Notes under the pieces: generated by a model | Databases searched by the model: none | What the model was told of the DNA's origin: nothing | The model's input: only the letters and a program-made list of their open reading frames with translations | Assembly: GCA_003049485.1 (NCBI GenBank) | Contig: PYST01000228.1 | Span: 1-63,167, forward strand | From: Ophioceras dolichostomum | Lineage: Eukaryota; Ascomycota; Sordariomycetes; Magnaporthales; Ophioceraceae | Direction of reading: 5' to 3' | Length of the DNA stretch: 63,167 bases | Made by a program: the position numbers and the translations under genes | In this document: positions 1-15,500 of the stretch, piece by piece | How the letters are laid out: each line of letters starts with the position of its first letter | Numbering within the stretch: position 1 is the stretch's first letter

Positions 1-2125
1 GGAGCAATTGGGCCAGGAGTTGTGCGTATACGCGGAAAGTGCGCAGGGTAATCGTGTGCGCAGGGTAATGGTGGCTCACGTTAAGTTACATTACATTATG
101 TACCTAGGTAAATTGCAGGCCCTGCCAACAGTGACCGCATTCTACGTATTTGGCGTCCGCCCACCTGGATCCTTCGGGTTCGAGTTGGTACGTGCACGCA
201 CGGACTGGACCGCATTTGGGTCGGCACGTCGGGTGGCTCCTCACTGTGGCTCCTCACTGTGCGCGAGTGCCTTCTCTGGCAACCGCGCTGCACTCTGCAA
301 GCACTTGTCCACCTAGTCTTGACGTTCGAGGGATCGGATTGATCCCCCTCCTGGCATGGCTTTGATACCGGCAGCATCATCATCGTCGACCGGCTCTGAA
401 TATCCTCCGGCCCCTCTGGTTGGCTAAAGAGCCCGCCCTAGCCTTCCAAACCTTCCAGTATCTTTTTTCTCCTTTCGAATCCCAGCAAAGCCCGGCAGAG
501 CGGAGCTGGACACTCAATTGCCTGGTAGCCTCGCATCGACCCGCACGCATCGCCAGTCGCCAGCCGGTTGACTGCCCGCCCCAGTTGCTCACCCCGTTTC
601 CGTTGTGCGCCGTGCGCGTCGCTCTCGTGTGTGCCACTCACTCCTCGGTTTGTCGGTCGCTGCGGTCGGTCGACACGTCTCTCGAACCTTGAGCCCATCA
701 GCCGTGTGTCCCGTGCTGCCGTCCGTTTCACCGCTCGAAGTGCCCAGCGCCTGGAGCCAGAGCGACAGTGCCTGTTACCCGCGCTCTCGCACCGCCAGAA
801 TTCCACAGTCAGCGCCCGTCGTGGACACTTGAAGCCGGAAACACTCAGTGCCTAGCAGCAACAACATTGCAGACACGCCAAACATTGCACATATCATTGC
901 AGACGGTCCTGATCCCGAGTGCCGCGTCTCACAATTTAGGACGGTTTGGCCCCGCACACACAGCCCTGCCGGCTCCAAGGACACAGAATCGAGTTTGCAG
1001 AGTCAACACAACTCAAGTCGAGTCTTCGCCAAACAGCACGTCCGCAATTCCGCTGTGGCCCGTCCCCGCCATCCTATCCCATCCCGACTTATCCATTGCT
1101 CGAACCTGAACCACCGCACCAACCTTCACTACGACTACCTCCATCTCCACGGCACCTGCCTGCAACTTGCCCGACCTGACTGCCAGACAGACTTCACGAC
1201 GGTAACTGCACAGCAACTCGCACCACCACGCACAAACCACGACGGCGTAACACCAGCAGCTCGTTCTGAGTGTCCGGCTTCTGGATTGTCCCAATGTTTT
1301 CCAAACTGAAACGAGAGGTCTGTCTCTTTTAGCTAGCTCCATTCACCCTCTTCCTGAGTTCCTCCTCAGTTCCTGCCTGCCCCAAGCTCTTCAACACTCC
1401 CTGCCGCCGCCACCAACCACATCACACCCACCTACCACCCGCTTGCCGAGACCACCCCCTTGTCCACGACCTGTTGTTTGTGCGTGGGCACAACCACTAT
1501 CAAGCGCCCGCCCGCAATTCCTGTGCTCCGTTCCTGCTCCCCTGCCTACCCTTGCCCTGCAACAGCGAGGACAGTGACTTCGACTGCGATTGCGACCGCA
1601 ATCAACCTCCTCCCGTTGTCTCGCGTCTCGTCGTCCCGCCGTCTCGTCGTGCGCCATTTCGTCGTGCTGTCGACGAATTTTCGGTGTTCGCTATCTCTTC
1701 AGAAGGCGAATCACACTGTACCGCGCCGTCGCCAACCTCGAATTGTTGGAGGTGGAAGTGGAAGTGGCACCATTCTACCGTTGGGCCCCTCTTCACCAGG
1801 GCTCGACTCCCCTTCCGGCCCCATTTTCCTTTGCTCCTTGGCAGCAGCAACGAGCGCAACAGCCGCACCGACAGTTCTCCCGCGACACCGTCTCAGCCTT
1901 CCTTCTCCAGCCCTCGGTGGAACAATCGATTGCCTTATCTTCATTCAATTCCCTTCACCCCTTCCTCGTCGAGGCGCCTTTTCGCTTCTTTGAGCTCCCC
2001 TCCCTCCGTGTCCCCTCCTCCTTGGTGCTGTTTTGTTTTGTCTTGAGAGAAACCCCACCCCGCCTTTAGACCACCTCACCTCCCTCGCGAGACACGGACG
2101 CAAACGACTGCTGTTGTTCTTCAAG
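1..2125. other. Upstream region and long leader of the PP2A B56 gene
   Basis: I see no convincing coding region here; the open frames are short and have no recognisable motifs. From about 1330 to 2100 the + strand is strongly pyrimidine-rich (C/T runs), typical of fungal promoters and 5' leaders of highly expressed genes, so this probably holds the promoter and 5' UTR of the gene starting at 2126. A perfect TACCTAGGTA palindrome sits at 101-110 (see findings). Confidence 0.5.
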
Positions 2126-4657
2126 ATGAGGCGCCTCAGCCAGAGAGTTGTCAGTAGTGGCTTGCGCCCTTGCCGCCGACGTCACACTGCGTGATCCTGC
2201 CTTTGATGCATCAGCCCTCTTCTCCTGCATGTTCCGTGTTGCTGACAGGTCTCTTCGACGCCACAGCTCTCTCGAGGCAAGGACCCGAATAAGTCTTCGA
2301 AGAAGAATAAGGACTCCTCCAAGGACGGCGCGGCCTCCCCCTCGTCAGGGGGCTCGAGGGAAGCCGCCGGCCAGTCGCCCGTGCTCACTCCGTCCTCGTC
2401 GAGCTCGACCCTCAACGACCTCCGGAACAAGCCCCTGCCACCTAGTAATGTCGGGTCCCTCAGCGCCGAGGCGAGCTCCCCCGGTGGAGCGACGGGCCAG
2501 ATAACGCCGAATCAGGGGATGCCAGATCGCTTCAACTTGATGGGGGGAAGCCCACAGCCGTCGAATGGAGCGAGCACACCGGCGCGGCACGGCCAGCTGC
2601 CACCAACTGTTATCATCAGTCCCAGTAGCACACCCGTGAGTGCCCCGCGCGTTTCTGTCCTTTTACTTCCCTCGCTCCCTTTGCTCCCTTTGCGCCCTTT
2701 GCGGCTACAAATCCATCCCCGATCTGCCTGCTGCATGTCCATTGCGATGGATTCTGACCGTGTCACCACACCCGGCGATAGCATGTACCGCCACCCGGAG
2801 CCGCCGAGACCATGCCCCACGACCTCGCCCCCCCGAAGGCCGGCCAGAAGTCCCTCATGTTCGACCGCCTTCAGCAAACACCCAAGGATGTGCCCGAGGG
2901 ACTCCGCACGCCCAAGCGGCAACACTCATCCCGTTTCGACATATCCGCGCACCGCGAGCTTGAGAAGCTGCCAGGCTTCCACGAGGTCCCCCCGAACCGC
3001 AGACAGGAGCTCTTCATGCAGAAGATCGATCAGTGCAATGTCATCTTTGACTTTAATGACGCCAGTGGTGACATCAAGCCGAAGGAGATCAAGCGGCTGG
3101 CGCTCCACGAACTGCTGGACTATGTGGCCAACAACCGTCAGGTGATCACGGAGCCGATGTACCCGAGCGTCGTCGAGATGTTTTCCAAGAACCTGTTCCG
3201 CCAGATCCCGCCACCCATGAACCCCCAAGGCGAGGCGTTCGACCCCGAGGAGGACGAGCCGGTTCTCGAGCCCGCATGGCCGCACATTCAGGTCGTCTAC
3301 GAGTTCTTCCTCCGCTTCATCGAGAGCCAAGACTTCAACACCAACATCGCCAAGGCATACATAGATCATGGCTTCGTGCTGCAGCTCTTGGAGCTCTTCG
3401 ACTCGGAAGATCCTCGCGAGCGCGACTTCCTCAAGACGACGCTGCACCGAATCTACGGTAAATTCCTCAACCTGCGGTCGTTCATCCGACGCTCGATCAA
3501 CAACGTCTTCTTCCAGTTCACCTATGAGACGGAGAGGTTCAATGGAATCGCGGAGCTCCTTGAGATTCTCGGGTCCATTATCAATGGATTCGCGCTCCCG
3601 CTCAAGGAGGAGCACAAGCTCTTCCTCACCCGGGTCTTGATTCCCCTGCACAAGGTCAAGAGTCTGAGCATGTATCACCCTCAGCTTGCGTACTGTATTG
3701 TTCAGTTCTTGGAGAAGGACGCTTCTCTGACCGAGGAGGTATGCACGGTTCTTCTACTTCGAGCCCCTGTAGAGTCTTACTTTCCGCGAGGCTGCCTAGA
3801 GTCGACTCGATGTGCTAACAGATAGAAACCATTTCCTTCACAGGTGGTATTGGGTCTACTGCGGTACTGGCCGAAGGTCAACAGCACCAAAGAGGTTATG
3901 TTCCTCAATGAGGTTGAAGACATTTTTGAGGTCATGGATCCCGCAGAGTTCGCCAAGGTTCAGGAGCCGCTCTTCCATCAACTCGCCAAGTCTGTGGCAA
4001 GCCCGCACTTCCAGGTGGCGGAGCGAGCACTGTACTTCTGGAACAACGAGTATTTCTGCAACCTGGTGAGCGACAATGTCGAGATCATCCTCCCGATCAT
4101 GTTCGCGCCGCTGTATGAGAACTCCAAGGGCCATTGGAATAGGTATGTCTCCTGTTAACCCCTTTTCCACTCCCCCGAGCGTCTGCCCTTCGTGCCCTTT
4201 GTGCACAGCCGGAGACGTAGTGCTTTAGTCAATTTATTGCTTTTATAGAAGCTAATCTAGCTCGACATTTGGAAGGACGATCCATGGCATGGTATATAAT
4301 GCCATGAAACTCTTCATGGAGATAAATCCTCAGCTTTTCGATGACTGCTCGCACGAGTACACGGAACAGCAGAACAATGCGGCGGCGAGGGAAGCCATGC
4401 GTGAGCGGAAATGGGCCGCGATCACGGAGCAGGCAAACAAGAGGAGGACGAACGGAGTGGAAAAGGGCGACAAACTCCCTGGCCCTCCTGCTAGGACTCA
4501 CCAGACCCCGATGCCGCGTTTGGACGAGGTCGATCCGGCAGAGGACAACCAGAAGAGGCTGGATTCACTCAAGCTGCAGGATGGCGAACGTGGGGCCCGC
4601 CGGCCAGGGATGCACGAGAGGCAAAACTCGGTGGGATCGTCCAGGAGCGGACGGTGA
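2126..4657 (+). CDS. rts1: PP2A regulatory subunit B' (B56 family)
   Basis: Regulatory B56 subunit that directs the PP2A catalytic core to substrates (cell cycle, septation, stress). Proposed exons are 2126-2149, 2267-2635, 2782-3738, 3844-4142 and 4276-4657, giving 676 aa. The N-terminal ~190 residues are Ser/Pro-rich and variable. The B56 HEAT-repeat domain runs from LEKLPGF (about 191) to about 600, with family blocks such as FNDASGDIK, FIESQDFNTNIAKAYID and SVASPHFQVAERALYFWNNEYF. The tail is charged (KKRR-type, DEVDPAEDN). Introns 2-4 restore uninterrupted family sequence, for example EEVVLGLLRYW and GHWNRTIHGM. The first exon (MRRLSQRV) is the weak point: it needs a GTCAGT donor, and in-frame acceptors exist at both 2248 and 2266. 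Identity of the core is near certain. Confidence 0.93.
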
Positions 4658-7218
<2,561 letters not shown>

Positions 7219-9554
7219 TTACCAACCGCGCCCTCCTCCACTGTAGCTCCCTCGGTAGTTCCCGTTGCTTCCTCCTTCTCCGCCGCGACCGCCGCCGTCG
7301 CCTTCTCTTTGAGGAGCTTGAGGTGGCGCGGGTGCCGCCTGCGAGCTGCCCCAGCCGCCAGCCCATGCGGTGGGCTTTGTAGGCTGCTGCTGCTGCTGCT
7401 GCTGCCCGGGATTGGGCGGCAGTCCTGGCGGGAACCATCCTCCCTGCTGTTGCTGGGGAGGCGGCTGGTGAGGGGGTAGGTGGTGATGGGGTTGTGCCAT
7501 CCACTGGGCTTGGAAGCCCGTGAGGTGGGGAGGGGTATTGGGAGGAGGAGCATGAGGAGCGGGTGGGAGAGGGAAGCCGCCGAAGGGCTGGCCGAAGTCC
7601 CCCTGAGGAGGAGGGATGGGCATCTGCGGCATCTGCATAGGCATGGACATTTGCATTTGCATCGACAGTGGTAAGGGTATGGGCATCATTGGCAGAGGGG
7701 GGAAAGGGAGCGCGGGTGGTGCCGGGAATTGAGTGTTTGGAGGGAGAGGCATTGGTGGCCGCGTGGCGTTCGCAGCCGCGGCAGAGTTAGGAGCAGGTGG
7801 CGGAGGAGAATAGCGTGGGGAGAGAGACCTGTCGCGACTTGTCCGTCGTCTGTGGTCTCCTTGACGGTTAGTCGAGGAATAGCTTGTTGAGCGGCCCCGC
7901 GACCGGTGGGCGCTGTAGCTCCGGCTCCGACTCCGATTCCGACTCCGACTCCGACTCTGGCCGCGACTTTGGTTTGGGGGCCGCAGCCTTGAGCGACTCC
8001 GGCTGCGGGATCCTGACATACGCCGGCGTTTGAAGACCGGGCGCGACGAGCCTCTGCTCCCGTCGCGGCTTCTGTTCCTGCTCCTGTCTAGATCCCTGCT
8101 CGGGCTACGACGTCTGCTCCAACTCCTGCCCCGATCTCTGCCCCGGCTCCTGCTCCCTCTGTCCCGACCCCGACTCCAATGCCTGCGACTCCGGCTTCGA
8201 CTGCGACCGGCGCTTCTCCCCCGCGAGTCTGCAGAGTGGCTGGAGCGGCCCCTCGGCCTCAACCTAGCGCCCTCTCTCTCGGTGCCGCGCAACCGGTCCT
8301 GGTCCTCCGCTTTTTTCCGGTTTCGCCGCGCCTTCATTTTCTCACAGAACGCCCTGGACCAGCCGTAGTAGGTGTCGCCGTCGAGCACCTCGCCGGTGAT
8401 CTCGTCCAGCTCAACGCGCTCGCCCATCTGGTCGATGTCGATGGACGGGTCGTCCTCACTCAGAGGGACATCCCTGGCGTACACACGATCGACGTTGCGG
8501 AGCAGCGCTTGGACGGCATCGACAAGGAGGGGAACTGCAGGGCCAGCGGGCAGCTGCAGGGGCTTGACCATAGCCGGGTTCATGGGCCGCGTCGAGTTCG
8601 GCTCCAGGACAGCCAGCCAGGTCGCGGCCGGGAGGTCGTACCACGGCGTCGACGGATCGCCATGGGTAGCTGGCAAGAGGAAAGGCACTTCTTTGGTGGG
8701 CTTGGCCGTGGCTGGCTGGGCTGATGTCGGCGTCTCGCTCTGCGCGGGGTCGGCGGCTGGCCCAGTCCCAGCGCTCGCTGCGGACTCCGTGCCGCTGGCG
8801 ATGGCCTCACGCAGCCTGTCAGGCAGAGAGACAGCGGCAGTGGATGAGGACAGATATTTCTTCTGTTCCCAGAGCGTGACCAGGTCGTACAGCTTCTTGG
8901 TGTGCTTTGGCGTATTCGCGAAGGACGCCGCGGATCTAAATAGGCCTGGAAGACTGAGTTCGAGGCCACTGGCGAAGGTCTCGTCGCGGAGGCGAGAGCT
9001 GGTATGGTGGAGGACGTCGCTGAGGATGTAGAGGAGATGCAGCGTCCTCCGCTTAGCCGAGGGCCCGGTCTCTGGACTTGTCTCGGGAGCGGAGGCTGCG
9101 GTTGAGCCATTGTTCGTCGCCGTGGGTGGCTGTTGCTTCTGACCTGTCGGGACCAAAGAGGCAGCCAGCGCAGCGACGTATTTCCCAAGGGCAGCAGTAC
9201 GCCCTGAAGAGTGGACGATGTGACGTAGAGCCCACTGTTTGCATTTCTGCAGAGAGACGAGCGACGGCAGAACATAGGGAAGAAAGCAGAATATTTAGCC
9301 GTGGCTCAGACCCCAAGCGACTGCTACAAGAGCACAGAAAGAGGGAGACAATGGTGTCACCCTCTTTCAGAATGTGTGTATGTGTGTATGTGATTTCAAA
9401 CCTGAACGTTGGCTGGCGAGCACCGGGCGACGGCGGAGTTAAGCAGCGCGTGGAAGGTCTCGAGCTCTTCGCGGGTGCACGGCGTCGGGTCCGGTCGAAT
9501 CAGCACGGCGGCCGCAAGGGCGGCCTTGGCTATGGCAAGCTGTGGCGACGCCAT
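7219..9554 (-). CDS. CID-domain RS-rich protein, probable pre-mRNA processing factor (CHERP-like)
   Basis: Exons 9554-9402 and 9246-7219 give 726 aa. The N-terminus (MASPQLAIAKAAL, then TPCTREELETFHALLN and, after the intron, KCKQWALRHIV) matches the CTD-interacting (CID/RPR) fold of fungal CHERP-like proteins, spanning roughly residues 1-130. A conserved acidic helix block (WSRAFCEKMKARRNRKKAEDQ) lies near 350-370, followed by an Arg/Ser-rich segment (about 380-550), then Pro/Met-rich, Gln-rich and Gly/Arg-rich low complexity to the end. CID proteins bind the RNA polymerase II C-terminal domain, and RS tracts recruit splicing factors, so nuclear co-transcriptional processing is the likely role (inference). 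The start is chosen because the exon 1/2 junction NVQ|KCKQW gives a continuous CID and MASPQLAIAK is the usual family start. Confidence 0.85.
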
Positions 9555-10212
9555 CGCGATGGCCGAAGGCTCGAGTCGCGGTTGTCGCAGAAGCAGCAGC
9601 AGCGACAGCAAGAGATTTGATCAATGCCGCGCGCGGATCGTGCTCTGCCCTCGCGAATCCAAAGCATTGGAAGTGGTAGATGAAGTTGTACAACGGTTGA
9701 TGGATTCTCGTTGTGGTTTGTCACGGCTGGATGTCACTCCTCCCTGGAAGTCAAAATTCCAGTGGAGCTCTAAGCTTCCATGTCTTGGCACGGACCGCCT
9801 CTGAGCTTCAACCGCCGACAGTGGAAGCTGCACGCACAGTGCCTTGCAGCTACCAAGATTTGAGACTACGGGTAGTCGCTAATCGGACCATTACGCACTA
9901 ATAAAGAGGCTTCCCAGGAGCCTGGGTGATCTGTTTGGGTATTTCATATCTGTATTTCTGATTCCCTTTACAAAATATTTTCGTGATAAATGATATCATA
10001 ATGAGTGTGGCTGCTGTAGACGTCCTCGACATGCCTTAGTCACATTTGCAGAACGCGGGTTTCCTCGCCGGCGAAGCCTCACTTCGACGACCGCACCTCT
10101 TGGTTGCACGGAAGTGACATAGCTATGTTCACTGGCTGAGTGGCGAATGTGCGCTCCGTCCCGTCGTTTCATATTCATACTATGACACTCCTCTGCCTGC
10201 CCTAGCCCAAGC
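9555..10212. other. Intergenic region upstream of the CID gene
   Basis: Non-coding DNA between two minus-strand genes; it should hold the CID-gene promoter and the 3' UTR of the DUF4748-like gene. An A/T-rich stretch (about 9895-10005) may contain the polyadenylation region of the latter. No gene seen. Confidence 0.45.
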
Positions 10213-10814
10213 TCACGAGAACCTGTCGCCTTTCGTACTCCTGTAAGGTACGCTGGCTTCGTATTTGCTTTGCGCGCCGGGGTCTGTAGTGGGGGCCGGC
10301 CTTGTCGGAGGAGGATCAGAACTGGCGGCTCCGCTGCCCGGTGGTGACGCACTCCCTCCCATAGCTGCCGCCGATGGTGGTTGAGATGGCACGTCCCCAG
10401 ACTTCTCGAGCGACTCGATCATGGCGCGCTTGCGCTTCTGTTCCTCCCAGCGCAGCTGCCGGTCGGCGTTGATACTCTTCTTGGCGAAGTAGTAGGCGGC
10501 TCCTCCGGCTGTTTGTTTCATGTGCGCCACGTTAATATTGCTCAGGTCCAGCACGTCGGCGGCGAGAATGCGACAGGGAGACAGACGTACCGACGCAGAG
10601 AGAGCCCCAGCCCATCCTGTGCCGATGGTGCGCGGCGCCGGTGGTTAGTCGAAGATCGAAGACTCGGTCCTATTCTCCTCCCCTTCCCCCTGCTCGGGAA
10701 ATATTTGAGGGTCCGTACCAGAACGATTTAATCTTGCGCGGGCGTTTGGGTTAGCTGCGTGAACCGAAATTTGCACAGACGAACGGTCGGAGGACAGACA
10801 CTCACGGTGTTCAT
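10213..10814 (-). CDS. Small single-pass membrane protein, DUF4748-like, with three micro-exons
   Basis: Proposed exons are 10814-10806 (9 nt), 10732-10719 (14 nt), 10616-10591 (26 nt) and 10508-10213, giving 114 aa. Spliced, the N-terminus is MNTIKSFWMGWGSLCVAGG followed by AAYYFAKKSINADRQ. This is a short hydrophobic segment running into the YYFAKKSINADR block that I associate with small fungal proteins of the DUF4748 type, thought to be mitochondrial. The C-terminal half is Pro/Ser-rich and ends in YRSTKGDRFS. All donors are good (GTGAGT, GTACGG, GTACGT), and acceptors are AAG or CAG. Without the micro-exons the gene would be read as a 5'-truncated frame starting at a GTG. The family name is from memory; the function is unknown. 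Confidence 0.75.
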
Positions 10815-12584
10815 CGTGCTGCGAGCACTAGACTGTCGCAGATTCAGAGAAGGCGTCCTTAGCGGCAAAAACAACTGAATGTATGCCGGTGAGGAAATTA
10901 CTGAAAGTACGGTTTTAAGGCTGCTGGGGAAAGAAATGTTTAACAGTGGCGGCTGTCGGTTTACATATTATGACCTGAGCATTTTCGTCGCGGCTCGGTC
11001 CACTATCGTTGCCACCAAGCCGGGAGAGCTCGGGCTTGAAGACCGGGCAAGCTCCGTCACAGTCTAGCCACAGTGGGCTACCAGCTTCTCCCAGTGAGGA
11101 CGAGCTGAGAAGCTCAGTGGGAGAGTGAAAAGGCCAGCTAAGCCACTTCGGGCTGTTAGTGCAGAGAGTGATTGATGTGGCGTCGTTCCTCCCGGTCGCC
11201 CCTTGCTTGGATGAAACGGCTGGCTTGACCAAGTCCCGGTGTCCCCAGCCTGTTTCAACGCAACCCTTTAATTCGATATGCATCATTCAATTGCGCCAGC
11301 ACGGGGGTACGTTGCAGAGACCGCCTAAAATAACTGATCGGCCACTGCAAGCGGAGTGACGTGTGCCCTTGTTTTACTTGCTGTGCTTCTTGAGCTGGTT
11401 TGGGTTCCTGAGCACTGTGAGCAGTAGCACCATCACTTAAGCTGTCGTCTTGCACAAGAAGGCACTGGGATAGTACGAAGGCACTGGGACAGTACGGTAC
11501 AGTAAGTCAATATCGAGGTACGGATCAAGCGTGGCAGTGCTCGCGTCCTGTGGAAGAAGTGTGAATGACGAGATCCGAGGAGCAGCGGACTTTGTTTCCA
11601 CGTAAGTTTGGCTGTTCCACGCCTCCCGGCAGTGTGGATAGATGACGAGGTATTCTGTACATACTCCGGCAAGTACCATTTCAGGGCTTCAACAATTTGA
11701 TGGTTCAGGGGTCCATCGAGTTCCAAGGTTCAACTTTTCTTCGCAATTTGTCGCTAATTCTGGAGCGAACTTCGACGAGGAATAGGAGGATCATTCACTC
11801 AAGGAGTGCATCCACCGGATTCATGAATTTTCATTGAGCCAGGGCGGCCAGCCAACAAGTTACCGGCGGCCAACTCCCGACTACATGGTTACTACCACGG
11901 AGTACCACCTCCTCGTAATTGGTACCTGTTCCTAGCTGGTTCCTCGTCCCACGTCATGCATGCGGCCATGCGGCGGCGTCTGCTAACGACCGCACTTTGT
12001 ACTGCAGACCTCCATCAAATTCCTGTACTCGCCGCCATTATCCCTTCAACTTCATGTCTGGCCGTTTCGCTACAGCAACAACACATCGCCCTTCTTCTAG
12101 GTCTCTTTGCCCTTGGCTTTGAAGTCGCTATCCCGCTCTCGTTCGGCCGTCTTTCTCCAGCATGAACACCCGCCCTGAACCGGCCTGCCCACCATTTCGC
12201 TCATCGATCGCGCCGACCCTCCGCTGGTGCGGATAATCAACCCCCACCGTTCTTTCAACCGTGCCACTGAGCATCCATTCTCTACCACGACCTCGATTTC
12301 TCGTCATCAGTCCTCGTTTTGTCTCTACGCACGCTCGTTCTTCAAATCACGTTGACGTTTTGAATTCGATCTATTCTATTCTACTTACCCTCTCTCCTTC
12401 ATTTTAGTTCTCTGGCGCTCGCCAGTGCTCTTTACCTACTTCTCTTAGGCCCCCCTTTATGTCCCCCATGACATAACATCTCGGGATCAGAGTTCCTCAC
12501 TCTTTATGGGCGTTCGACTACAACATCAGGGTGGATGGGTACACTTAGCCCACAGCCCGCCGTCCCTCCTCCCATACGAACGCC
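10815..12584. other. Divergent promoter region
   Basis: About 1.8 kb between the DUF4748-like gene (-) and the inositol phosphatase gene (+). The right-hand 400 bp are C/T-rich with CTTTC and TTCTTC tracts, typical of a fungal 5' leader. A pyrimidine tract ending in TTTTAG near 12408 could be the end of a leader intron, but this cannot be decided from sequence. No coding region supported. Confidence 0.4.
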
Positions 12585-15500
12585 ATGGCTTCTCCCAACA
12601 TGCCTGAGGGGCCTGATGCCACCTCTCTCGTAAGTGTTCCTTCTCCTCAATACCTAGGTACCTATGCATGCTAACTCATAGGCGCAAGAAACCGGTGTCC
12701 TCACTCCTGTCGCACTTCGAGAAGATGAACACGGCGACCGATCCGCCCACCGGCCCTCCCCCAGTCCGATCAATATCCCCCGCACAGAAACCCCTGAGGC
12801 TGCGAGACACGGGCGTCAACCAGCTTGAGCCGCCTCCCGCCCAGAGAGAACTGAAGGCAAAGCCGAAGGCTCTTCAAAGTGCCCCGACCTCCGACACCCT
12901 CGACGCTCCCTCCCGCCTCGGACCGCCTCCACCATTGAGCCCTCGGCCCATCAGTATAGGCGCACCATCACTTCTCGTCCAACCGCCCCATTCCCCCCCG
13001 AAAGGGAAGGTGTTGAACATCGCGATCGGGGAGCAGTCGAGTTTCCTGAACCCGGATTCACTCGTGAAGACGGCCTCGCCATCAACTCCCAGTCGCCCAT
13101 TCAAAATCCCCAGTCGCCCACATACGCCGATTCCAGACTCCCGACGGTCGCCCACTCCCAGGCTGACGACGTCTCAGCCTCCGTCTCCCCCGCCACCACG
13201 ACGGTCTGCAGAACTCAAGCGAGAGAGGGAGCAACGTGACGCCAAACCTGTGCCTCCCCCCATCAACCGGGCGGACAAGCCGGTGCTGATCCCCTCAAGG
13301 AATTCCTACTTCGGAGGGGACCCCTCTAGTCGCTTGGTGGCATCGGACAAGATCTCACCCTTCAGCAGTCCGCCTAGCAGCAATGACAGCTTTGAAGGAG
13401 GTGAAGTGCCCCCAACGCTGCCTACAAGGCCAAGACCGAGGATAGAGACGGCGGCTCCCGCACCAGCCAGGGCAAATACCATACAGGTCGGGTTCGAACC
13501 GCCTCCTCTACATCCCTCGATTGCGAGCAAGAGAAGGGAAAGGGAACAGGAAATGAACGGGCTGGCCTCCAGGGCAGCGGGCTCGGTTGCGGCAAGGGGG
13601 CCGTTGACGCCACAAGGAACGGGCGAACAGGTACCGCCATTGCCCAGCAGGGCCAGGACGGTGGTAGAACAGCAGCCGCAGCCGGCCAGCAACGGCACCT
13701 ATCCGTTGATGAGGCCGCCTCCACGACCTCCCAAGGCCGCGTCAAGTGCAGATAGCCCTACGACCGCGTCGCAGAAGAGGATTGCGTCCAACCCAACCAC
13801 TCAGAATCACCCACCACCACCACAGAGAGTCCACGGAAGGTCTATGACAGTAGACAGGACCTCCAGCCGTGTCCCTAGCGAATTCCGCTCAGCCCCTGTC
13901 GCCCCTATTGCTCCTCCATCAATGCCCGCAGCACCTCCAACTACTTATGAAGCCAGTCCAGACCCTGCGGCGGCAAGAGCAGAGCTCACCGCTTCGTTTC
14001 CTGACGCCTCCAGGTCCAACCGAAGGCCACCGTTCATCAAGCAGGGTGTCCACGAAATTCCTACAAAGTACGACAGCCGCATCTTGGACGTCTGTGGTGA
14101 ATTGGTGTGCACTAGTGGTCACCTAACCAGAGTATGGAGCCTTCTGGATGGAGAGCTTCTGATGAGTCTCTCGCACGGGGAGACGGTCAGAGCAACGGCC
14201 GTGGCTTTCAAGCCAGGAGCAAACGTCGACGAGGAAGGTGCAAGGCTCTGGATCGGGAACAACACCGGAGAGTTGATGGAGGCCGACATCTTGACGTCAA
14301 GCATCGTGGCCACCAAACCTACGGCTCATGGCCGCCATGAGATCATCAGGATTTATCGGCACTACAATGAAGTCTGGACGCTAGACGAGGGTGGTACGCT
14401 CAACGTATGGGGACCTGACGAGACAGGAGTCCCGTCGCTCGTCAACAATCCAGACCAGACCTTCCGGACGCCGAGAGGTCACACTTTCTCCATGGTTGTG
14501 GGTGATGAGTTGTGGCACGCCACTGGAAAGGAGGTGAGGGTATTCCTGCCCACGACACATGGGAAGCATCAGTTCCAGGTGCTGGTGCGGGCTCTATACC
14601 AGGATCAGGCCGGAGATGTGTCGTCCGGCACCGTGCTGGCCTCGGATCCCGACAAGGTCTTCTTCGGGCACGCAGACGGCAAGGTCAGCATTTACTCGGG
14701 GCAAGATTACTCGTGCCTCGGGCTGCTGAACCTCAGTTCCTTCAAGATCAACACGCTCGCCGGCGTGGGCGGCGACATATGGGCTGGTTTCAACTCCGGC
14801 CGGATGTGCGTGTACGACATCTCGCAGTCACCATGGATCGTCAAGAAGGACTGGCAGGCGCACGACAACCCCGTGGTCAAGATTTTGCCGGACCGTGCTG
14901 GATTCTGGAAAATAGAGCGCAGCCAGGTCGTGTCGCTCGGAGCAGACAGCATGTTACGGGCCTGGGACGGGTTGCTGCAGGAAGACTGGCTCGAGGGCGA
15001 GATGCAAAGCAGAGACACGCAGTACTGCGAGATGGAGCAGATCAAAGCGCTCATCATGACTTGGAACGCGGGTGCGTCGACGCCCAACAGTCTGCGATAC
15101 TCGCCCTCGGACGCCGGTTTCTTCCAGAGCCTGCTTCAGACCTCCGACTCGCCGGACATCCTGGTGTTCGGGTTCCAAGAGCTGGTCGACCTGGAAGATA
15201 AGACGGCAACGGCCAAGCGGTTCCTCAAAGTCAAGAAGAAGGAAGGCTCGGACCAGGAGCGCATGAGCCACCAGTACCGTGACTGGCGCGACTTCCTGGT
15301 GCGCAGCCTGGACGACTTCATGCCGGGCGAGCTGTATCACCTGCTGCAGACTTCGCACATGGTGGGGCTCTTCACCTGCATCTTCGTCAAGGCGGACCTG
15401 CGAGCGCGCGTGCGCAACCTGAGCGCGTCGGAGGTGAAGCGCGGTATGGGTGGCCTGCACGGCAACAAGGGTGCCATCGCGGTGCGGTTCATGGTGGACG

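Noticed and set aside
13488..13503. GGGTTCGAACC, B-box-like
   Set aside because: Lies in the coding exon of the inositol phosphatase; no tRNA fold.
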